From positions 186,001 to 250,000 of the forward strand of contig JANJUV010000019.1 of the NCBI GenBank assembly GCA_024710405.1: a DNA stretch of 64,000 nt. The letters run 5' to 3'. The notes beneath the pieces are model-generated. The model worked only from the letters and a program-made list of their open reading frames with translations. It had not been told where the DNA came from and did not search any database. How positions within the stretch are numbered: position 1 is the stretch's first letter; each line of letters starts with the position of its first letter. Made by a program: the position numbers and the translations under genes. This document shows positions 55,127 to 62,588 of this stretch, one piece after another. The DNA comes from Bacteroidales bacterium (GTDB taxonomy: Bacteria > Bacteroidota > Bacteroidia > Bacteroidales > F082).

Positions 55127-56689
55127 TTACAACACAAACTTAATGCCCTGTGCAAAAGGAAGCTCTGTACTATAGTTAATGGTATTGGTCTGCCTGCGCA
55201 TATACACTTTCCATGCATCGCTGCCCGATTCGCGGCCACCGCCTGTATCTTTTTCCCCACCAAAAGCCCCGCCTATTTCTGCTCCGCTCGTTCCGATATT
55301 CACGTTGGCAATGCCGCAATCTGATCCTTCGTGCGACAGAAAACGCTCTGTTTCCATCATGTCGGTGCTGAAAATGGATGAAGAAAGACCCTGAGGCACA
55401 TTGTTGTGCATGGCAATGGCTTCGTCCATCGTTTTGTATTTCATCAGGTACAAAATCGGTGCAAAAGTCTCTTCCTGAACAATATGGTAGTGGTTTTCGG
55501 CTTCGGCCAATACTGGCACTACATAGCAACCAGATTCGTAACCCGGGCCTTCGAGCACCTGTCCGCCATAAAGAATACTTCCGCCTTCCTTCAGCAGTTG
55601 CTCCTTAGCATATCTAAACGCTTCCACAGCTCCTTTATCGATCAGCGGTCCAACCAGAACTTCAGGATCGAGTGGGCAGCCAATACGGATTTGTTTGTAG
55701 GCATTGACCAACTGATTCTTGAAACTGTCGTAAACCGACTCATGGATGATTAGCCTTCTGGTGGATGTGCACCGTTGACCGGCAGTGCCAACGGCACCGA
55801 AAACAGTTGCCCTGAGGGCCATGTCGAGGTTGGCCTTGTCCGAAATGATGATGGCATTGTTGCCACCCAGTTCGAGCAGGCTTCGGCCAAGCCTTTCGCC
55901 AACGATGCGGCCGACCCTGCGGCCCACAGCTGTGCTGCCTGTGCAACTGATCAGCGGAAGCCGTTTGTCGGCCAGAAAGTTATCGCCAATATGTTTCGAA
56001 CTGCCAATAATCAGGTTGGTTACACCCTCCGGCACGTTGTTGCGCTTGAGCACGTCCCCTATAATGTTGTGTATAGCGACAGCGCACAGCGGAACTTTCG
56101 AGCTGGGTTTCCAAATAACAGTGTTGCCCGTTACCAGTGCCAGCATGGCGTTCCATGCCCAAACTGCCACGGGGAAATTGAATGCTGTGATCACACCAAC
56201 CACACCGAGTGGATGATATTGGTCGTACATACGGTGCCTTGGTCGTTCGCTGTGCATAGTGAAGCCATACAGCTGACGTGAAATGCCTAAGGCAAAATCG
56301 GCAATATCAATCATTTCCTGAACTTCACCGAGTCCCTCCTGGTAGATTTTTCCCATTTCGTAGCTTACGAGTCTTCCAAGGTCTTCCTTGTGCCTTCTGA
56401 ATTCGTTTCCCATCTGCCGCACAATCTCGCCGCGTTGCGGAGCCGGAATCATGCGCCAGGTTTTGAAAGCCTCAGTGGCTTTTTCCATAATGTTCTCATA
56501 ATCGTTCCATGTTCCCTGTCGAACCGACGCAATCAGCCTGCCGTCGCAGGAAGCATAAGAGTCCAGTTTGTCACCGGTAGTTTCAATCCATACTGAACCT
56601 GTGCTGGCACCGTAGTTGATTATGTTAATGCCCAATCGTTCTAATGCCGGACGGATGTCGCAGGTGGGGCAAACGTGTTTCATGCTCAT
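55127..56689 (-). CDS. ALDH7-family NAD-dependent aldehyde dehydrogenase
   Basis: A 520-residue aldehyde dehydrogenase related to ALDH7 (alpha-aminoadipic semialdehyde dehydrogenase, antiquitin). The catalytic Cys is in GQRCTSTRRL (residue about 306), the general-base Glu in LLELGGNNAII (about 273), and the NAD motif in ITAFNFPVAVWAWN. The sequence IANVNIGTSGAEIGGAFGGEKDTGGGRESGSDAWKVYMRRQT near the C-terminus is a hallmark of the family. The N-terminus carries a CPTC pair. ALDH7 enzymes act in lysine catabolism, but the substrate here is not shown. The start codon lies 13 bp after the WtpA-like gene, so it is likely in the ModE-WtpA-ALDH operon. Confidence 0.9.
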   Translation of the reverse strand: MSMKHVCPTCDIRPALERLGINIINYGASTGSVWIETTGDKLDSYASCDGRLIASVRQGTWNDYENIMEKATEAFKTWRMIPAPQRGEIVRQMGNEFRRHKEDLGRLVSYEMGKIYQEGLGEVQEMIDIADFALGISRQLYGFTMHSERPRHRMYDQYHPLGVVGVITAFNFPVAVWAWNAMLALVTGNTVIWKPSSKVPLCAVAIHNIIGDVLKRNNVPEGVTNLIIGSSKHIGDNFLADKRLPLISCTGSTAVGRRVGRIVGERLGRSLLELGGNNAIIISDKANLDMALRATVFGAVGTAGQRCTSTRRLIIHESVYDSFKNQLVNAYKQIRIGCPLDPEVLVGPLIDKGAVEAFRYAKEQLLKEGGSILYGGQVLEGPGYESGCYVVPVLAEAENHYHIVQEETFAPILYLMKYKTMDEAIAMHNNVPQGLSSSIFSTDMMETERFLSHEGSDCGIANVNIGTSGAEIGGAFGGEKDTGGGRESGSDAWKVYMRRQTNTINYSTELPFAQGIKFVL

Positions 56690-56702
56690 GTTGTTTTTAG
56701 AA

Positions 56703-57665
56703 TTATTGGTTAGTATTTTGAATATATATCATTATTTCATCAGGAATGCCAGCGATGTCATTCACCTGTGCCGGATAAACCGGCTGTTGCCCGGAGGCCT
56801 TCAGTATTTTTCCCCCTTTATCAGGGTTTAAGACAAAATTGACGAAGTCCCATGCTCGTTTTTCATTGGCTGCATTCTTCAAAACTGTGATGCCGTATGT
56901 GATGGGTTCTCCTTTGATTTCCAGTTGACTGCCAGGCTCCGTTCCGCGAATCATTACTTTGCTTTGTGCATACCAGTCGGTTAGAGCGGGATTACTCAGG
57001 TTAACCGAATCGCTCAGCTTTATATGCCGCATCCCGTGTTGTATGGCTACCGATTCGTATATAAACATATAATCAATGGTACCGGTTTCAAGCAGGGCAA
57101 TAAGGTCTGTTTCCTTTGGCCGGAGATAGTGCCGCTTGCCTGACAAAATCAACCCGGTCAGGTTGTCCTTTCCCGTTCGTAATCCTTCCAGTTGCAGGCA
57201 TAATAGGGTGCGGTAACCGCAAGGGTCAGCATCCGGATCCGACGAACCAATGTGGACTTCCGTATCCATCAGTGTTTCTGCCCAATTATGGGAATTGATA
57301 TGACCGGAATGGAGCGAACGCTCATTGTAGGCGATCACAATGCTGTTGGTGGCAAACCTGATGTTGTGGTCTGCATGCTCGGGAATAAGTAACTGATCAA
57401 TAAGATGATGGTCTGCCGATGCGAGCAGATCGGCCTGACGTCCCAATTCGGTTATTTTTCGAATCGACGCCACTGAACCTGCTGCTTCGGTATAAATAGC
57501 AACGCCCGGATTTTCGGCAAGATAGGCAGCCGTGATTTCCGCGATGGGATAACTTAGGCTTCCGGCATGAAAAATTGTGATGGCTTCCTGATTTTGTTTG
57601 TGTGCACAGGAAAAAGCAAAAAATAGGATGATGCTTCCGGAAAATAACTTCAAAACATGTTTCAT
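56703..57665 (-). CDS. wtpA: Tungstate/molybdate-binding lipoprotein (WtpA-like)
   Basis: A 320-residue extracytoplasmic substrate-binding protein. The signal (LFSGSIILFFAFSC) is a lipobox with Cys20, so it is a lipoprotein. The mature part starts ITIFHAGSLSYPIAEI, the conserved oxyanion-binding opening of the ModA/WtpA family (GSL), continues with EAAGSVASIRKITELGRQADLLASAD and has TNSIVIAYNERS in the first lobe. The closest fit is WtpA, which prefers tungstate. No wtpB or wtpC gene lies nearby. It is translationally coupled to the ModE-like gene by a 4-bp overlap and lies 13 bp before the ALDH7 gene. Confidence 0.85.
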   Translation of the reverse strand: MKHVLKLFSGSIILFFAFSCAHKQNQEAITIFHAGSLSYPIAEITAAYLAENPGVAIYTEAAGSVASIRKITELGRQADLLASADHHLIDQLLIPEHADHNIRFATNSIVIAYNERSLHSGHINSHNWAETLMDTEVHIGSSDPDADPCGYRTLLCLQLEGLRTGKDNLTGLILSGKRHYLRPKETDLIALLETGTIDYMFIYESVAIQHGMRHIKLSDSVNLSNPALTDWYAQSKVMIRGTEPGSQLEIKGEPITYGITVLKNAANEKRAWDFVNFVLNPDKGGKILKASGQQPVYPAQVNDIAGIPDEIMIYIQNTNQ

Positions 57666-58042
57666 AGTTGTTTCAGGCTGGCTTTAAACTCTTCGAACGC
57701 CTGCTCCACGCTGTCGTCAAATTTCTGTTGCAGGGCACGGTAGGCTTCAAGCAGCTTTCTGGCGGCAGGAGTAAGTTCCGATTTTCCGCCATCCTTTCCG
57801 CCCCTTTGTTTTTCGATCAGCGGATAACCAAGTATTTCCTCAGCCTGCTCAATATCACCCCAGGCTTTGCGGTAACTAACAGACATTAATGTGGCAGCAG
57901 CACTGATGGAGCCTTTTTCGCCAATCATTTGAAGTAATTCGTAAGTTGAGTCACCGATCATGCCATTGCCTGTAAGGCCGGATAGCCAAATCTTGTAGTT
58001 CAGGAATACATCTTTTCGTTGTGGCTTCGGCGGTTTATCCAT
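57662..58042 (-). CDS. ModE-like winged-helix regulator, HTH domain only
   Basis: A 126-residue LysR/ModE-type DNA-binding protein. The winged helix is visible as GEKGSISAAATLMSVSYRKAWGDIEQAEEILGYPLIEKQRGGKDGGKSELTPAARKLLEAY, close to the N-terminal domain of ModE (SYRKAW, GGKDGG). The C-terminal molybdate-binding (Mop) domains of E. coli ModE are missing, so metal sensing needs another mechanism. I use the ATG at 58042; a longer frame starts at 58069, upstream of the TATTTTTG -7 element at 58059-58066. It is the first gene of the W-linked operon. Confidence 0.88.
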   Translation of the reverse strand: MDKPPKPQRKDVFLNYKIWLSGLTGNGMIGDSTYELLQMIGEKGSISAAATLMSVSYRKAWGDIEQAEEILGYPLIEKQRGGKDGGKSELTPAARKLLEAYRALQQKFDDSVEQAFEEFKASLKQL

Positions 58043-58058
58043 GAAGCATAATTTTTTG

Positions 58059-58066
58059 CAAAAATA
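58059..58066 (-). promoter_or_regulatory. -7 promoter element of the ModE-WtpA-ALDH operon
   Basis: TATTTTTG on the minus strand, 16 nt before the ATG at 58042; it excludes the start at 58069. Confidence 0.5.
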
Positions 58067-58172
58067 CACTTAAAGGCGATATGAATGTGGTTCCATAACG
58101 CACGAACTGTTAGCATTGAAGTTAGAGTCTGTTTATGAATCACTTTGGACACACCCTTGCTGGATTATTGCC

Positions 58173-58733
58173 TTAGCCGGCATGGTCGTATGCTGTTTTA
58201 ATCCAGTTCAGCACTTCTGCGTCAACTTCGGCTGCGTCTGACAGATTGATCTTGTGAGAACACATGGCATTAGGTTTCTCAGCTTCCAGTTTTCCTGCTG
58301 GAACTTGCCCTTTCAGGTTAATGCCAATTTCGAATCGCGTCTTTGAAGCCGGATTCAGCGTTGCGAACTGTTTCTTGCGCCTCAGACTTACGTATGTGTT
58401 TTTTGGTGCAATTTCAATGTCGTTTCCGAATTGCTGTATTTGTGCCATTAGAAGATCATAAAGGGCTTTGAAATGCTCTTTCCCCTGATATTGTTTGGTG
58501 ATCAGTTCCTCCGGGTTGTCCGCCGAACCGGCATCGGATCCCTTGGTCTTAAGCGCAATAAGATTGGCAAAGCCGTGGGTAAGTCCGTGATTTTCCTTGA
58601 GGAATTTTATGATTTCGCCATGTTTCTGAAAGTTTCCTTTTCTGACGATATCCATCCATTGATCCAGCGTTTTGCCGGTGTTTTTATGGAGGTTTTCGAT
58701 CATGGTAAGCGCTGCCTTGTCCATAGTTTTCAT
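58173..58733 (-). CDS. DUF4287 plus DUF5655 protein
   Basis: A 186-residue protein of two small domains. The N-terminal part (MIENLHKNTGKTLDQWMDIVRKG ... HGLTHGFANLIALK) is DUF4287, and the rest (YDLLMAQIQQFGNDIEIAPKNTYVSLRRKKQFA) is DUF5655, a family of basic proteins that may bind nucleic acids or nucleotides. Function unknown. It is 6 bp downstream of the DUF1801 gene. Confidence 0.8.
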   Translation of the reverse strand: MKTMDKAALTMIENLHKNTGKTLDQWMDIVRKGNFQKHGEIIKFLKENHGLTHGFANLIALKTKGSDAGSADNPEELITKQYQGKEHFKALYDLLMAQIQQFGNDIEIAPKNTYVSLRRKKQFATLNPASKTRFEIGINLKGQVPAGKLEAEKPNAMCSHKINLSDAAEVDAEVLNWIKTAYDHAG

Positions 58734-58739
58734 TGTTCG

Positions 58740-59162
58740 TTAGCTGTATTTCTTCTGAAGATGATCAATGGTTGACTGCATCAGTTTTTTTAGTGTTACC
58801 AGGTTGATGTCTGACAGCTTCTTCACATAGATACATGCTTTTCCCATGGTGAATTTTCCCAAATCCTTTAGGAGTTCGTCCTGACCTGCACAACCTGTGT
58901 ACACATAAAGCGAAATTGCTGCTTTCCTTGGCGAAAATCCGATCAGAGGCCAGTCGCCTTCCTGTTTGCTTCTGTCCGACTTATAATGGTACTTCCCGAA
59001 TCCGATGATGGAAGCACCCCACATTTTTGGCGGAAATCCTGTGAAATCCTGCATCAGCTTCACAAGCTCAAGACTGTCATCTATCTTTTGCTGGTTGTTG
59101 GCAAACGCATGGATGAAGGCAAGCACATCGGCATCAGTTTGTTTGGTTTTTATTTCAGCCAT
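58740..59162 (-). CDS. DUF1801 protein
   Basis: A 140-residue protein of the YdhG/DUF1801 type: KMWGASIIGFGKYHYKSDRS and DWPLIGFSPRKAAISLYVY are the characteristic segments. Some members are iron-binding frataxin-like proteins; function here is unknown. It and the DUF4287/5655 gene form a two-gene unit situated between the tungsten regulator operon and AOR. Confidence 0.8.
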   Translation of the reverse strand: MAEIKTKQTDADVLAFIHAFANNQQKIDDSLELVKLMQDFTGFPPKMWGASIIGFGKYHYKSDRSKQEGDWPLIGFSPRKAAISLYVYTGCAGQDELLKDLGKFTMGKACIYVKKLSDINLVTLKKLMQSTIDHLQKKYS

Positions 59163-59331
59163 GACTCGGTAAGTTTTAAAGTGATAATTTGTGAAGGTGT
59201 ATTTATCTGGTAATTCAGGGCGTAAATGTAAGAATTCTTTCAGGAAATGATGAAAGGTTTTCGGGAATTTGCAGAATGGTGGCGTGATACTAGATGTGAG
59301 AATTCGGGTAGGTGATCCGACTTCTGCATAT

Positions 59332-59370
59332 AAAGAAAAGGCAGCAAGTTATTGTACTTGCTGCCCTTTT
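59332..59370 (-). terminator. Rho-independent terminator of the AOR gene
   Basis: GCAGCAAGT (59341-59349) pairs with ACTTGCTGC (59356-59364); on the minus strand a T-rich tract follows. It lies just downstream of the AOR stop codon. Confidence 0.85.
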
Positions 59371-59398
59371 GTTGGCTTAAAACTGTGTTTGCTGATCT

Positions 59399-61558
59399 TT
59401 ATTCCTGATGTGGCAACACGAGTTCGATGAGTTCGGGAAGGTCCATGCCGAGGTTTTTCAGGTGCTCTACCTTTGGCACACCGTTCATGGTCCATCCGCG
59501 GCGTTTGTAAACGGCATCGAGGAGTTGTTCGTAGCGGTTCTCACGATAATCCCTCATCACTTTCATCTTCTCTTCTGTGCTTTTCCCTGCCGGATCAAAT
59601 CCTACAAGTTCCATCAATTGCTTGTCGTACCTGTCAGCGCGTGATTCGTATTCTTCAAAGGTTACAGGTCCTGCGGCACGATAGGGTTGGGCGTCGTACT
59701 TTCTGGTGCCATAACCCCTCCGGAGGTTGAAAATTCGTTGGAAATTATAAACCCGTTCCGACTGTCGGATCATTTCATATTTATCAAAATCTTTTCCTGT
59801 GACAGCTTTGTAAATAGTTACGTAGTTATCCACATGTTCCGGCACTTTTGCGGGTTCGTCCTGTTCATGGTTGTTTTCGGGTTCCACGTCGTTCCAGGGG
59901 AGCTTGCAAAGTCCTACCAGACCAAACCATGTGCGGAACATCGGGAAGTAATGCAGTGCTTCGGCTTTGGCTTCGAAGGTCGGGATCTGGTTGTTGACCA
60001 TGTCCATGAAAATAAGCCAGGCCTCGTCATGTTGCGGGCCTTTGTTGGTCATGGCGTAGCCACCCTGTTGGGCTAGAGATTCCTTGCTGACATATTGCGA
60101 ATACTCCAGCCCTTTGTTTTCCATAGCAATGTCGTTGATAAACTGTGGGTCGCCCCAGCCATTTTCAATGAACATCTCTTTCAATTTTCTGACTCCAAGT
60201 CCGGCAATCGGGCCAAAACCTTCGCCACGTCCGAGCTGGTGCAGCAGTTCCATCGCTGCATCAGCATTGCCGAAATTGAGTTTCAGGCCTCCGGTGCGCT
60301 CTTCATTCAGGATGCCGTTTTCATAGCATTCCATCACAAAACCGAGTATGGTTCCCCATGTGATAGTACAAATACCATAAGTATCGCAATAGAAGTTGGC
60401 TTCGATCGTGAAGTCGGGATTGAAAATTCCGGCGATAGAACCGAGTGAGGAGGTAGTTTCGTATTCAGGGCCATCGACGATCACTGAACTGTCTTTGTAA
60501 GGTCCGGTACGCAGCACATAATCATCAACTCCTTTGGCACAGGCCATATTGCAGCCTATCCAGCAGCCGTCGGGTATGCCTTGAGTAAATCTGGCCTTCC
60601 ATACTTCACCGTGTATTTTGAATGCTTCGGGGTGGTTGCCAAACTTGAAATTGTGCACGGGAAGCAGGTCGTAGTCGTTCATTACATTGGTGAGGTGGGC
60701 TGTGCCTTTGGTGCGCATTTCAGCCTGTTTGTCATCCAATTCACGCATTTCGCGGTTGAAACGCTGGCCGCGCTCCATGATAGCCTGCAGGTTGACCACG
60801 TTGTTGAGGTTTCCTTTTACGCCAGGAATTTTTGCCACGATGGCTTTAATCTTCTTGTCGCGCAATACAGTCCCTATGCCTCCGCGCCCGGCTTGCTTCA
60901 GCCTTACTTTTTTGCGTTTGGGATCGTAGAAGCTGAAATTGAGCATGCCGATCAGGGAGTGATCAGCGGCTGCACCTGCTGAAACAACTGCAATATTTTT
61001 CTTGTCTTTTTCATCGTTGGCATACATCTCGGTGAGTACCTCGGCAAGTATGTGGCTGTCGATGGGTTCGGCGGGCGCTTCAATTATCTCTACTGAGTGG
61101 TTGATGCCGTCGATAAAGATGATGACATCTTCTTTGGCCTTGCCCTGGATTTCGATTGCATCGAAACCCGAGAACTTCAGAAACGGACCAAAGAACCCAC
61201 CCACATTGCTGTCCATCACTGAATCAGTTTGAGGCGAAAGGCTCACGCATATTGACTTTCCTGTGCCTGAATATTGCGTGATGCCGCCAATGGGGCCTGA
61301 TGAGATGATGATTTCGTTTTCAGGGTCGTTCCATTTTGTCGTGGGTGTTGTGGCGTCCCACAAAAGCTTCAGCCCGTAACCTCTTCCGCCGATGAATTTC
61401 TCCTTCATCAAAGTTGATACTTCCTTCTCACGTATGGCATTTTCTGAAAGGTTCACATACAAGATCTTGTCGGTATATCCCCTGTCGAGGGCTTTCCAGA
61501 CATAATCCCAGCGCTTTAGTGTGTTGTGCTTCTGTTTGATTTCTGCAACTTCCATCAT
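59399..61558 (-). CDS. aor: Tungsten-containing aldehyde:ferredoxin oxidoreductase
   Basis: A 719-residue AOR-family enzyme, which oxidises aldehydes to acids and passes electrons to ferredoxin, using a bis-pterin tungsten cofactor and one [4Fe-4S] cluster. The N-terminal fold has the cofactor loop GGRGYGLKLLW; the cluster ligands are GCWIGCNMAC (C-x3-C-x3-C, near residues 333-342) with the fourth Cys in GLCKLPWND (near residue 549). P. furiosus AOR has C-x2-C-x3-C; the x3 form seems usual in a bacterial subgroup. The start is the ATG at 61558 or 61555; a -7 element lies at 61582-61589. It is divergent from the thiF/thiS pair and about 1.4 kb from the ModE-like gene. Confidence 0.93.
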   Translation of the reverse strand: MMEVAEIKQKHNTLKRWDYVWKALDRGYTDKILYVNLSENAIREKEVSTLMKEKFIGGRGYGLKLLWDATTPTTKWNDPENEIIISSGPIGGITQYSGTGKSICVSLSPQTDSVMDSNVGGFFGPFLKFSGFDAIEIQGKAKEDVIIFIDGINHSVEIIEAPAEPIDSHILAEVLTEMYANDEKDKKNIAVVSAGAAADHSLIGMLNFSFYDPKRKKVRLKQAGRGGIGTVLRDKKIKAIVAKIPGVKGNLNNVVNLQAIMERGQRFNREMRELDDKQAEMRTKGTAHLTNVMNDYDLLPVHNFKFGNHPEAFKIHGEVWKARFTQGIPDGCWIGCNMACAKGVDDYVLRTGPYKDSSVIVDGPEYETTSSLGSIAGIFNPDFTIEANFYCDTYGICTITWGTILGFVMECYENGILNEERTGGLKLNFGNADAAMELLHQLGRGEGFGPIAGLGVRKLKEMFIENGWGDPQFINDIAMENKGLEYSQYVSKESLAQQGGYAMTNKGPQHDEAWLIFMDMVNNQIPTFEAKAEALHYFPMFRTWFGLVGLCKLPWNDVEPENNHEQDEPAKVPEHVDNYVTIYKAVTGKDFDKYEMIRQSERVYNFQRIFNLRRGYGTRKYDAQPYRAAGPVTFEEYESRADRYDKQLMELVGFDPAGKSTEEKMKVMRDYRENRYEQLLDAVYKRRGWTMNGVPKVEHLKNLGMDLPELIELVLPHQE

Positions 61559-61581
61559 GGGTTTTGTTGTTAATTAATTCA

Positions 61582-61589
61582 CAAAAATA
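61582..61589 (-). promoter_or_regulatory. -7 promoter element of aor
   Basis: TATTTTTG on the minus strand, 23 nt before the ATG at 61558. Confidence 0.5.
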
Positions 61590-61632
61590 CAGTTTTTCAC
61601 GAAACTTTGGTTTAAGTTGTTCAATTTTAGCA

Positions 61633-61653
61633 ATATGCATTGAATTTGCATAT
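61633..61653. promoter_or_regulatory. 7-bp inverted repeat between aor and thiF
   Basis: ATATGCA (61633-61639) and TGCATAT (61647-61653) flank a 7-bp spacer, in the 229-bp divergent region. ModE-type operators are also AT-rich inverted repeats, so it is a candidate binding site; no experiment supports this. Confidence 0.35.
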
Positions 61654-61769
61654 CGGATAACATTATACTAATCATTTGCTTTGTATAGGTTTACAGGTAT
61701 ATTTAGAATGGATATAAATTTTGATACAATCAGATTCAATTAGCGAACCCCTACCTCCGATCCTTTTGC

Positions 61770-61777
61770 TATTTTTG
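61770..61777 (+). promoter_or_regulatory. -7 promoter element of the thiF-thiS pair
   Basis: TATTTTTG ends 10 nt before the thiF ATG at 61788. Confidence 0.5.
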
Positions 61778-61787
61778 TGCAACGGCT

Positions 61788-62375
61788 ATGAACTGGGTAA
61801 CGATAAAAGAAAAAATCAGCAATAAAGTAGTTGGCATTGCCGGTTGCGGCGGCCTTGGCAGCAATGCAGCCATGTCGCTGGCCCGTGTGGGCATCAGAAA
61901 TTTTGTGCTGGCCGATTTTGACGTGGTTGAGGAAAGCAACCTGAACAGACAATACTATTTTCGCAGTCAGATCGGAAAAAAGAAGGTTGATGCTTTGGCC
62001 GAAAACATTAAGTTGTTGGACGAGACCATCAGTATTGTACGACACGATCTCCGGCTTGATCCGGTCAATATGCCTGAAATTTTCGGTAGCTGCCACCTAA
62101 TCATTGAAGCTTTTGACAGGGCTGAGGCCAAACAGATGCTGGTGGAGACCGTTCTGGCACACTGGCCCGATAAACCGCTGATTTTGGGCGTAGGCATGGC
62201 AGGTACAGGCAACTTTAACCTGATCCGTCAGGAGCAATGGGATAAAAATATCTATGTCTGTGGTGATTCGGTCACTGAAATATCTGATGAAAACCCGCCG
62301 CTGGCTCCAAGGGTGTGCATCGTTGCCAATATGCAGGCAAATCTTACGCTGGAGCTTTTGCTGCAAGGAAAATAA
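61788..62375 (+). CDS. thiF: ThiF/MoeB-like sulfur-carrier adenylyltransferase (E1-like)
   Basis: A 195-residue Rossmann-fold E1-like enzyme. The ATP-binding motif is GCGGLGSN (residues 19-26), with DVVEESNLNRQYYFRSQIGKKKVDAL behind it. It is the short ThiF form, without zinc-binding Cys pairs or a rhodanese domain. It should adenylate the C-terminal Gly-Gly of the small carrier encoded 9 bp downstream. Standing divergent from aor, it may prepare sulfur for the tungstopterin cofactor rather than for thiamine; no thiG, thiH or moa gene is in the window to decide. Confidence 0.88.
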   Translation: MNWVTIKEKISNKVVGIAGCGGLGSNAAMSLARVGIRNFVLADFDVVEESNLNRQYYFRSQIGKKKVDALAENIKLLDETISIVRHDLRLDPVNMPEIFGSCHLIIEAFDRAEAKQMLVETVLAHWPDKPLILGVGMAGTGNFNLIRQEQWDKNIYVCGDSVTEISDENPPLAPRVCIVANMQANLTLELLLQGK

Positions 62376-62384
62376 AGTTTAATC

Positions 62385-62588
62385 ATGAGAATTACCATAA
62401 ACAATACATCGGAACAAATTGAAAGAGATCAGTTGACGGTAAATGAGTTGATCAGATATAAGAATTACACCTTCAAACTACTGGTAACCAAGGTTAATGG
62501 ACAACTGGTTAAAACCCATGAGCGCGATGATGTACTTGTTCGCGAGGGCGACGATGTTCAGATTCTGCACCTGATATCCGGGGGTTAG
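62385..62588 (+). CDS. thiS: ThiS/MoaD-like sulfur carrier
   Basis: A 67-residue ubiquitin-fold protein ending in GG (DDVQILHLISGG), the site for activation as acyl-adenylate and thiocarboxylate. The central LLVTKVNGQLVKTHERDDVLVREGDDVQIL matches ThiS/MoaD carriers. It is 9 bp after thiF and surely its partner. Its last 4 bp overlap the convergent TylF-like gene. Whether it serves thiamine or pterin synthesis is open. Confidence 0.88.
   Translation: MRITINNTSEQIERDQLTVNELIRYKNYTFKLLVTKVNGQLVKTHERDDVLVREGDDVQILHLISGG

Noticed and set aside
59399-61558. C-x3-C-x3-C cluster spacing of AOR as a novel cofactor site
   Set aside because: It differs from the archaeal C-x2-C-x3-C, but I recall the same spacing in related bacterial AORs, so it is probably a subgroup trait.
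58077-61655. Shared 7-mer CGATATG near the ModE promoter (58077-58083) and the aor control region (61649-61655, minus strand) as a common operator
   Set aside because: A 7-mer match between two AT-rich regions of this size is expected by chance several times; no palindrome is shared.
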